Source: Trueperaceae bacterium (GTDB taxonomy: Bacteria > Deinococcota > Deinococci > Deinococcales > Trueperaceae). From it: a stretch of 64,000 nucleotides of DNA. This document shows positions 1 through 6,035 of the stretch, piece after piece. How positions within the stretch are numbered: the stretch's first letter is position 1; each line of letters begins with the position of its first letter. The stretch is taken from the NCBI GenBank assembly GCA_036381035.1, contig DASVDQ010000099.1, positions 1 to 64,000 on the forward strand, in the 5' to 3' direction. Under the pieces are notes generated by a model. It was not told the DNA's origin, searched no databases, and saw only the letters and a list, made by a program, of their open reading frames with translations. The translations under genes were made by a program, and so were the position numbers.

Positions 1-108
1 GCGTTCGTGAAAGCGTTCTCGCCCCGGCGCACCCTGCTGGTGGGCGGCGACGGGATCCCGCTGCGCGAGTTCCTCGCGAGGCCGGTGACGCACTGGATGC
101 AGGACTGA
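1..108 (+). CDS. C-terminal end of an AAA ATPase with DUF4143-like tail (partial)
   Basis: The window opens inside a gene; 35 codons remain before the TGA. The tail reads as a glycine-rich segment LLVGGDGIPLREFL followed by a short end with the pattern RPVTHW. This resembles the last residues of bacterial AAA-family ATPases of the DUF4143 group, where the closing segment concerns a nuclease-like fold. The assignment rests on a remembered C-terminal pattern only, because the ATPase domain lies outside the window. Confidence 0.45.
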   Translation, partial: AFVKAFSPRRTLLVGGDGIPLREFLARPVTHWMQD

Positions 109-174
109 GCCCCCGCGGAACGCCCCGCTCGACCCGCCCAGTAGCATGGGACGCGAAGCTCTGGGGGGCGCGAG

Positions 175-744
175 TTGTTCGTAGAGATGTTCGGTTCGGC
201 CCTGCGTCAGGCGTTGCCGCTCCTCGCCGTCCTCGCCCTGGCGTTCGTCGCCTTGGTGGTGCTCAAAGGACGCTCGAGCGGAGCGGGCTCGAGGCCCGCG
301 AGCTTCCCCTACGTGCGGCGACCTGGCCTGTTCACGGAGGCCGAGTCCAAGTTCCTATGCGCACTCCGTGCGGCGGTGCCGGACCTCGACGTGTTCGGGA
401 AGGTGCGCCTCGAGGACGTGGTGGAGGTCCGCCGCGGCCTGTCGGAGGGCGAACGGGCGTCCGCCCGCAACCGCATCAAGTCGCGGCACCTGGACTTCGT
501 CCTCACCGACCCCGCCTCGACCCGGATCGTGTGCGTGGTCGAGCTCGACGACAGGAGCCACGCCACGAAGCGGTCTATGCGGTCGGACGAGGTGAAGGAG
601 GGCGCGCTGGCAGCCGCTGGCGTACCGCTCCTGCGCGTGCCGGTTCGCGCGTCCTACGACGTGGAGGAGCTGAAGGGACGCGTGGCCGCGGCGTTGAACC
701 CTGAGCCGCTTGCCGCCGGACCGAGGCCGCGCGGCAGGATGTAG
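175..744 (+). CDS. Membrane-anchored DUF2726 protein
   Basis: A 189-residue protein. Residues about 10-30 form one hydrophobic helix (LLAVLALAFVALVVL), followed by a short linker and a DUF2726 domain from about residue 45: the FPYVRRPGLFTEAESKF opening, then FGKVRLEDVV, the HLDFVLTD strand, VELDDRSH and a closing LLRVPVR. DUF2726 is a restriction-endonuclease-like fold of unknown substrate. In this family the D..E.D pattern is compatible with a nuclease core, but activity is inference. The TTG start is chosen because a run of six G at 163-168 lies six bases upstream. An ATG at 187 is the alternative. A TAGCAT box at 142-147 could be its -10. Confidence 0.75.
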   Translation: MFVEMFGSALRQALPLLAVLALAFVALVVLKGRSSGAGSRPASFPYVRRPGLFTEAESKFLCALRAAVPDLDVFGKVRLEDVVEVRRGLSEGERASARNRIKSRHLDFVLTDPASTRIVCVVELDDRSHATKRSMRSDEVKEGALAAAGVPLLRVPVRASYDVEELKGRVAAALNPEPLAAGPRPRGRM

Positions 745-862
745 GCCAAGCGCCGGCGGATCGCAAGCCCATCGTTCGGCAGGTCGAAGGTCGGCTCGCC
801 GGTGGGTCGCAGACCGAACCTGCGGCGGCATCCAAGCGAGAGAGCCACCGCCTACTTGAGGC

Positions 863-1432
863 CTAGCGAACGACCTCGTAGGCGAGGAGGCGGCCGCCGG
901 CATCGAGGACCACCAGGTCGCCGACGAGGCTGACCGCCGGGGAGCCGCCGCTGCTCGCTGCGGCCACCCCTACCTGCGACTTCGCCACGGACAGGGCGCC
1001 CAGGTCGAGCCACACGAGCTCGCCCAGGTCGGTGACCAGCGCGAGGGTGCCGCCGGCCTGGTCGAGCACGGAGAAGCTCGGGCTGGTGCCCGGTAGCGGC
1101 AGGCGCCACGGCTCAGAACCGTCGATGGGGTCCAGGGCGACGAGGTCGCCGAAGCTGCGGTGCGCGAGGACCGCGGCTTCGCCGGCGAGCGCCACCGTGA
1201 TGCCCTCCCGGTCGCCGCTCACGTGGGCGCGCCAAGACTCGCGGCCGGTCGCGTCGAAGGCGACGTAGACGCGGCCCTCCCCGCCGACGTCCGCTACCAG
1301 GGCGTGTCGTTAGCCGAGCAGGACATCTGCCTCCCACACGGGGCGCAGGCTCGGCGGCTGCGCGTCTGCGGGCGCGGCCGCGAGGGCCAGCGCGGAGAAC
1401 TGGAGCGCCGCCTAGAACGACGCTGGGCGCAT
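863..1432 (-). pseudogene. PQQ-like beta-propeller exported protein, broken by two stop codons
   Basis: One continuous frame runs from an ATG at 1432 to the TAG at 863-865 but is interrupted by TAG at 1412-1414 and TAA at 1310-1312. Ignoring the stops it reads as a signal peptide (MRPASF, stop, then AALQFSALALAAAPADAQ), followed by propeller-like repeats with alternating GRVYVAFDATGRESW and DLVALDPIDGSEPWRLPL motifs. These are typical of PQQ-binding-like propellers that fold on the outer side of the cell. A promoter is still present (TAACCT six bases before the ATG). The intact 3' part (863-1222, GTG) could be translated but would lack the export signal. At about 180 residues it is also short for a propeller. 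Confidence 0.7.
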
Positions 1433-1438
1433 GAGGAC

Positions 1439-1444
1439 AGGTTA
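1439..1444 (-). promoter_or_regulatory. Leaderless -10 box of the broken propeller gene
   Basis: On the minus strand the hexamer TAACCT lies exactly six bases (GTCCTC) before the ATG at 1432. This is the same arrangement as the leaderless promoters elsewhere in the window, so the dead gene appears to keep its promoter. Confidence 0.5.
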
Positions 1445-1485
1445 GCCGCGGGCAGCGGGGTCGAGCCGCCGGCGTGCCGCCTCCG

Positions 1486-2334
1486 CTAAGACGGCCACGG
1501 CAGCTCGGCGCCGTCGAGCCTTCCCTCCAAGGCCCGCCGGTAGCGCTCCACGGAGCGCCGCACGGCGTCCTTGGCGCCCGACTCGATGACCGTTCCCCAC
1601 CAGCCGCCGTGGATGCGCTCGAACGCGAACGGCGCGACGGCCGCGCCGACCCTCTCGACCTCCCGGGCGGGCAGGGGGATCTGGTTCGGGTAGGAGTACA
1701 GGAACGAGACGTGCCTGCGGTCGGGGACGACCCTGATGATGTCGCTGGTGAGCAGCGCGCCGCGGCCGCCGGCCCCGGCGGGCCAGTGGAGCACGGTGCC
1801 GCCGGCGAAGTGGCCGCCCGCCCGCACGAGCGTGACGCCGCCGAACAGCTCCAGGCGCTCCCCCTGCCAGAACCGGATGCGGGGGCTGGGATGGGTCACG
1901 TGCTCCCGGTCCGCCTCGTGCAGGTGGACGGTCGCGCCCAGCAGCTCGGCGAACAGGGCGATGCCCGTGTAGAAGTGCGGGTGCGACACCGCGATCGCCG
2001 CCACGCCGCCGAGCTCCTCCAGGCGGGCCCGGCCGGCCTCGGTGAGCACCGGCACGCAGTCCCATAGCACGTTGCCCTCCGGCGTCCTCACCAGCAGGGC
2101 GCGCTGGCCGATGCCCACCGGCGGCTCGACGCCCACCCCGTGGAGGTCTGGCTCCACCTCCTCGATGCGGTTCACGTGGTCCTCGGCCAGGCTCGCCAGG
2201 CTCAGCCAGCGCTGGCCGCCGGTCGGCACGTACTGGCGCTCGTCGGCGCAGATGCGGCAGGTGTCGGGCCGCGGGGCGTCGCCCGGGTAGTGGGCCCCGC
2301 AGGTCGCGCATACGTGAGCGGCAACCGGGGTCAC
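1486..2334 (-). CDS. MBL-fold hydrolase with N-terminal zinc ribbon
   Basis: A 282-residue protein. Residues 7-33 hold two CxxC pairs (CATC and CRIC) with HYPG between them, which looks like a small zinc ribbon. The rest is a metallo-beta-lactamase fold: the metal site reads SHPHFYTG instead of the usual HxHxDH, then HLHEAD, a GGHFAGGTVLHWP strand and the LLTSDI segment. The H-P-H pair is kept but the D-H pair is not, so metal use may differ from standard members. Substrate unknown. The GTG start overlaps the stop of the upstream TDT transporter gene by four bases, so the two are translated together and the hydrolase may act on what the transporter moves. Confidence 0.8.
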   Translation of the reverse strand: MTPVAAHVCATCGAHYPGDAPRPDTCRICADERQYVPTGGQRWLSLASLAEDHVNRIEEVEPDLHGVGVEPPVGIGQRALLVRTPEGNVLWDCVPVLTEAGRARLEELGGVAAIAVSHPHFYTGIALFAELLGATVHLHEADREHVTHPSPRIRFWQGERLELFGGVTLVRAGGHFAGGTVLHWPAGAGGRGALLTSDIIRVVPDRRHVSFLYSYPNQIPLPAREVERVGAAVAPFAFERIHGGWWGTVIESGAKDAVRRSVERYRRALEGRLDGAELPWPS

Positions 2335-3431
2335 GCCACCGCTCCCTCTCGCCCGGCGCCCGTCACGAGCGACCTCACCAGGCCGAGGAACGTGGCGGCC
2401 CAGGCGGCGACGGCCGCGACGACGAAGACGCGCGAGACGCCCTCGAGGAAGCCCAGCTCGAGCGCCCGCGCCAGGTGGTGGCTGCACAGCGTGTACATGC
2501 CCAGCGGGAAGACCATCCCCCAGTACGCGGCGTCGTAGCGCAGCGGGAAGCGCTTGACCAGGTGCCGCCACACGCCGAGCACCACGAGCATGGGTATCCA
2601 CCAGGTGCCCGTGGCCCAGAAGAGGATCGTCACGCCCTTCAGGAGCGGCTCGATGGCCGCGAGCAGCGACGAGCCGGCCGTCTCGCCGTGCACGATCAGC
2701 AAGGTGCCGGCGAGCGTCGAGATGGCCATGGCCCCCATGTTGATCCAGTAGGGCGGGGTCAGGTCCGCGGGCGAGAACGCGTAGAAGACGTGGCGGTAGA
2801 AGATCAGCGCCATCAGCCAGACGTAGAGCATGCCGCCCCACAGCCACATGGAGAGCGCGAGGAACCAGAGCGGCGGCAGCAGCGAGCCCTCGACGGCCGG
2901 GACGATCTCCAGGGCCAGCACCACCACCGACTGCGTCGCCACGACGGCCAGCAGCCAGCCGCCCGTGATGCCGCCGGCCAGGTCGGGCTTCGACTCCTTG
3001 ATCGTCAGGCCGGCGAACACCGTGAACGTGAGGAGCGTCCACAGCGCCAGCGTCAGCACCCACAGCGCGCTCGCGACCCAATAGGCCGCCCACAGCGCGA
3101 CGAACTGGCTGCCGAGGACCCCCGTGGCCGCTACCACCGTGAAGAAGCCGGGCCCGTTCACGTGGTCGAAGAGGTCCGCCAGCAGCGCCCGTCGGTGGCG
3201 GGCGAGGCGGGCGACCGTGAGCGCCCAGAGCAGCGCGTAGGCGACCACGTTGAGCGCTCCCAGGGCGTCAGGCAGCAGGGGCAGTCCGAGCTCGCGGCCG
3301 GCGATGGCGATCACGCCGGTCGCCATGACCAGCGCGAAGTAGGAGGAGGGCAGGTTCCTCACGCCGGCGTCGAGGCGGGCCGCGATCCCTGCCGAGCCGT
3401 GCCGAGGCGATGTGCTTGCTTGACCTGGCAT
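2331..3431 (-). CDS. TDT-family (TehA-like) membrane transporter
   Basis: A 366-residue protein with about ten hydrophobic helices. It begins the fold with NLPSSYFALVMATGVIAIAG, the signature of the tellurite-resistance/dicarboxylate transporter (TDT) family, and later has the FYRHVFYAFSPADLTPPYWINMGA block, also conserved there. Members include TehA, malate permeases and S-type anion channels, and the ion here cannot be told from sequence. It is the first gene of a two-gene unit with the MBL hydrolase (4-base overlap). The N-terminal 25 residues are polar and probably cytoplasmic. Confidence 0.85.
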   Translation of the reverse strand: MPGQASTSPRHGSAGIAARLDAGVRNLPSSYFALVMATGVIAIAGRELGLPLLPDALGALNVVAYALLWALTVARLARHRRALLADLFDHVNGPGFFTVVAATGVLGSQFVALWAAYWVASALWVLTLALWTLLTFTVFAGLTIKESKPDLAGGITGGWLLAVVATQSVVVLALEIVPAVEGSLLPPLWFLALSMWLWGGMLYVWLMALIFYRHVFYAFSPADLTPPYWINMGAMAISTLAGTLLIVHGETAGSSLLAAIEPLLKGVTILFWATGTWWIPMLVVLGVWRHLVKRFPLRYDAAYWGMVFPLGMYTLCSHHLARALELGFLEGVSRVFVVAAVAAWAATFLGLVRSLVTGAGREGAVA

Positions 3432-3580
3432 CGGGGCCCCAGCCTACGCCTGGTGCCCACCTCGGACGGGAGGTGCGCGGCGAGGCGGCGGCCGGTGGCT
3501 GGGCTCGGGTTCGGCGGCGGGGCGTGGGGTCGGCGGCGAGGTGGGCGGGACGGGCGCAGGTCCGCGGCGGGACGGGCGTC

Positions 3581-3733
3581 CTACTGGGACCCGGAGAGGT
3601 CCTTCGTGCCGAGGGAGCGCAGCAGGCGCCCATCGAGGCCTATCACGTCGCTGTGGAGCGCGCGGAGGCTGGCCGCTCTCTCGTGAGCCGGGTTGACGAT
3701 GACCTCGTGGTCGTAGATGCGCCAGACGCGCAC
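3581..3733 (-). pseudogene. Stump of a RES-domain toxin (50 residues)
   Basis: The GTG start follows the antitoxin stop with no gap. The product begins VRVWRIYD, which matches the usual N-terminus of RES toxins (strand then RI), but jumps straight to HEVIVNPAH, which resembles the C-terminal VxLNPAH segment of RES proteins. It then ends 34 residues later. The roughly 90-100 residue catalytic core that hydrolyses NAD+ is missing. I read this as an internally deleted toxin beside a retained antitoxin. The similarity is from motif memory; the short frame could instead be an unrelated small protein. Confidence 0.45.
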
Positions 3734-4072
3734 TCAGTACACCCCGTACTCGATCTTCCCGAGCGTGCCCTTGACGCGCTCGTACCCGTCGATGCTGTCG
3801 AGATGGTCTATGGGCCGCTCGTTGTCGAGGCTGATGATGGGGCTGGTGAGCCACCTGCGAGCGAGCTCCTCGTCCCTGAACACTCGTGTGGTTTCCTCGA
3901 GCACCTTCTCGACCATCTCGACCTTCAGGCTCTCTCCGCTCTTGAGGTGCTCTTCCTCGGCGCGGCGCAGGTAGGTGCGGGGGTCGATGCCGAGGAAGTC
4001 CGCGTGTTCCTTCTGGGTGAAGCCGACCCTACGGCGGACATGCTCTGCCACCCCGAACGACCGCGGCCGCAC
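3734..4072 (-). CDS. Xre/MbcA/ParS-type antitoxin (DUF2384)
   Basis: A 112-residue protein. Residues 18-50 make a helix-turn-helix-like region (FTQKEHADFLGIDPRTYLRR), and residues 60-112 match the toxin-binding DUF2384 domain, ending RWLTSPIISLDNERPIDHL and LGKIEYGVY. Family members neutralise a downstream RES toxin and repress their own promoter. Here the gene that follows directly (3581-3733) is only a stump, so the antitoxin is probably solitary. The start is uncertain: GTG at 4072 gives the longest frame, while GTG at 4051 would remove seven residues. Confidence 0.8.
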   Translation of the reverse strand: MRPRSFGVAEHVRRRVGFTQKEHADFLGIDPRTYLRRAEEEHLKSGESLKVEMVEKVLEETTRVFRDEELARRWLTSPIISLDNERPIDHLDSIDGYERVKGTLGKIEYGVY

Positions 4073-4144
4073 ACCGCTCGTGGGGCCGTGGCGTCCCCGG
4101 GGGCCCGTCCGGCGCTCGCGCCCCTCGTGCGTTCGCGCCTCCGC

Positions 4145-4513
4145 TCAATCGCTCACGCGGGCCACCCACCAGTCGCCCTCCTCGACGAACAGCTCGACCC
4201 TCACGCCGCCCTCCAGCTCGACGAAGAAGTAGTCGCGGTGGAGCTCGTGGCCGTCCCACCAGCGGCCGTCGTAGCGCCAGCGGTCGATGACGGTGAGGAC
4301 ACGGCGCGGGCGGGCGGCCTGCCCCCGCGGGGCGGGGCGGCCCGTCGGGGAGCCGGGGCCGCCGGTCGGAGTGGGGGCGCGGGCGGGCGGCGGGCCGGCG
4401 TCCTCGGGCGCCGCGTCCCGCGCCCGCCGCGGCCCGGGCGGCGCCCACGTCACGGCCATGAGGGAGCCGTCGGGGGAGAGCTTGACCGTGGCGGGCGTCA
4501 TCAGCAGGCGCAT
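4145..4513 (-). CDS. DUF6504-like small protein, probable DNA-damage gene
   Basis: A 122-residue protein with an N-terminal strand region (MTPATVKLSPDGSLMAVTW), a proline/arginine-rich middle (about 30-68), and a C-terminal domain with VLTVIDRWRYDGRWWDG and RDYFFVEL. This last pattern resembles the DUF6504 proteins that accompany ImuB-type polymerases in Deinococcota and Actinobacteria. The assignment is from memory. The ATG at 4513 has GAGGT at the right distance; the longer frame upstream runs through the operator and was discarded. A perfect palindrome like the one before lexA sits 44 bases upstream, which links it to the SOS response. Confidence 0.65.
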   Translation of the reverse strand: MRLLMTPATVKLSPDGSLMAVTWAPPGPRRARDAAPEDAGPPPARAPTPTGGPGSPTGRPAPRGQAARPRRVLTVIDRWRYDGRWWDGHELHRDYFFVELEGGVRVELFVEEGDWWVARVSD

Positions 4514-4556
4514 GGGACCTCGATCCGTCGGGCGCGGCCGGCGCGGCGCGCCGCGC

Positions 4557-4575
4557 ACCCTATGAATCATAGGGT
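4557..4575. promoter_or_regulatory. Candidate LexA operator upstream of the DUF6504-like gene
   Basis: ACCCTATGAATCATAGGGT is a perfect 19-bp palindrome with nine-base arms. On the minus strand it contains TATGAT, a near-consensus -10 hexamer, so a bound repressor would block the promoter of the gene starting at 4513. It shares ACCCT-N9-AGGGT with the palindrome in front of lexA. Confidence 0.65.
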
Positions 4576-4726
4576 AACGGCGAGGCGGCCCCGTGCATGA
4601 GAGCGTCGTCACCGCGGCGGACACAGCGCGCCGCACGCGTCCCTCACGGCTCTCGCGCGGCCGCTACCAGCGCCGGCGCGACGGAAAGTAAGAGAACGGT
4701 GAGAAGAGACCTGGCATGCTCTCGCC

Positions 4727-5083
4727 GTGGCGGAGGACTCACACCTCTGGGGTGGTCACGCCTGCGTGCCGGAGGCGGCTCCTGGGCTCAGGCTCGGCCT
4801 GCCCGGCGACAGCCTCGCCTCCGTGGCCACGAAGACGGGCACGCTCGCCCTGCTGGCCTCGGGCCACGGCGTGGAGGTCATGAACGTCGACCTCCAGGAC
4901 GGTGAGCGGCTGAACCTCGTCCCCGCCGAGGACGGGCGCAGCGCCCTCGAGGTCGGGGTCGTCGTCTCCGGGGTGCTGACGGCGCCACCGGAGCTCGAGG
5001 GTCGCCTGCTGCCGCCCGGCAGCGTGATCACCGCCGAGGGCCTGCGCCGGCCCGTCAGCTTCACGGCGCAGGGCGAGGTCTAG
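4727..5083 (+). CDS. N-terminal sensor part of an amber-split HD-GYP protein
   Basis: A 118-residue product ending at TAG 5081-5083. It has beta-rich, cupin-like segments (GTLALLASGHGVEVMNVDL, ALEVGVVVSGVLTAPPEL, LLPPGSVITAEGL) and no catalytic motif. The reading frame continues unchanged past the TAG (LVYVTSSPFFEEIRRDL) into the HD-GYP gene at 5093, so both parts once formed, or still form, one 333-residue protein. The GTG start has CATGCT six bases upstream, in line with a leaderless promoter. Whether it is dead, read through or a sequencing error cannot be told here. Confidence 0.6.
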   Translation: MAEDSHLWGGHACVPEAAPGLRLGLPGDSLASVATKTGTLALLASGHGVEVMNVDLQDGERLNLVPAEDGRSALEVGVVVSGVLTAPPELEGRLLPPGSVITAEGLRRPVSFTAQGEV

Positions 5084-5092
5084 CTCGTCTAC

Positions 5093-5728
5093 GTGACCTC
5101 GAGCCCCTTCTTCGAGGAGATCCGCCGCGACCTCAACGAGCTCCGGCGCCTGGCCGTGGAGATCGAGGTCACCGACGGCTACACGGCCGACCACTGCGAG
5201 AGGCTCCAACGCCTCTCCTACGCCACCGGACGGGAGCTGGGGCTCGACGCCGCCAGCCTCTACACCCTCGACTTCGGGGCGTACCTGCACGACGTCGGCA
5301 AGGTGAAGGTGCCGCGCGAGATCCTGACCAAGCCGGGCAAGCTCACCGACGAGGAGTGGGCGATCGTCAAGCTCCACCCCACGTACGGACGCGAGCTGCT
5401 GGAGCCCACGTTCATGCGCGACGCGGGCGCGATCGTCGAGCAGCACCACGAACGCCTCGACGGCAGCGGCTACCCGCATGGCCTGGCCGGCGACGAGGTG
5501 CTGACCGAGTCGTACATCGTCGCCGTCGCCGACACCTACGACGCCATGACCACCGACAGGCCGTACCGTTCCGCACTCCCCGCGCAGGCCGCGTTCGACG
5601 AGCTCGAGCGCCTGGCCGGCGTCCACTACCCGCGCGACGTAGTGCGCGCGTTCCGCTCGGCCGTCACCCAGGTCGAGCCCTTCCCCCACGCTGAGGACCG
5701 CCGCTGTGGGGGCGCGGCGATTCTCTGA
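5093..5728 (+). CDS. HD-GYP domain phosphodiesterase (C-terminal part of split gene)
   Basis: A 211-residue product. The HD-GYP core is complete: HCERLQ, HDVGKVKVP (metal-binding HD), HPTYGREL, HHERLDGSGYP and ADTYDAMTTDRPYR. HD-GYP enzymes hydrolyse cyclic-di-GMP to pGpG or GMP in the cytoplasm. It sits in the same frame as, and nine bases after, the stop of the sensor segment ending at 5083. The GTG at 5093 has no good ribosome site, so independent translation would rely on restart after the amber codon. The last ten residues (EDRRCGGAAIL) look non-conserved. Confidence 0.8.
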   Translation: MTSSPFFEEIRRDLNELRRLAVEIEVTDGYTADHCERLQRLSYATGRELGLDAASLYTLDFGAYLHDVGKVKVPREILTKPGKLTDEEWAIVKLHPTYGRELLEPTFMRDAGAIVEQHHERLDGSGYPHGLAGDEVLTESYIVAVADTYDAMTTDRPYRSALPAQAAFDELERLAGVHYPRDVVRAFRSAVTQVEPFPHAEDRRCGGAAIL

Positions 5729-5741
5729 GAGAGGAGTGTCG

Positions 5742-6023
5742 GTGAAACGTCAGCTTCGCGTCCTCGTCATCCTCACCGCTGCCCTCGCCATGGCGAGCAG
5801 CGCATCGGCCAGGGACTTCCACCTGTTCCTGAACGTGCCGATCGTCACCGCGGTGACAGACCGGCTGCCGCTGGGAGGCATCGGGGATGGGCTCCACGCC
5901 GCACAGGAGAGCGTGCACGAGGTCGTCGGACGCCTCACCGGGGTGCGCCTCCCCCACGACTACCTGTGGCTGCACCTCGGCAAGACCAGGGTCCCGATCG
6001 ACCCCATCAACTTCAGCCGCTGA
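5742..6023 (+). CDS. Small exported protein of unknown function
   Basis: A 93-residue protein. It starts MKRQLRVLVILTAALAMASSASA, a clear signal peptide with an AxA cleavage site near residue 22, followed by about 70 residues rich in leucine, histidine and valine. No family recognised. The GTG at 5742 is preferred over GTG 5736 because GAGAGGAG (5728-5735) then has proper spacing. The mature part contains HEVVGRLTGVRLPHDYLWLHLGK. It lies between two HD-GYP genes and is followed by a strong hairpin. Confidence 0.65.
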   Translation: MKRQLRVLVILTAALAMASSASARDFHLFLNVPIVTAVTDRLPLGGIGDGLHAAQESVHEVVGRLTGVRLPHDYLWLHLGKTRVPIDPINFSR

Positions 6024-6035
6024 TCCGCTAGCCGG

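Noticed and set aside
863-5728. Reassignment of TAG as a sense codon, given in-frame TAG codons in two genes
   Set aside because: TAG ends several intact genes in the window, such as the ABC permease at 10834, the GGDEF gene at 20577 and proX at 53191, and one of the broken genes also has TAA.
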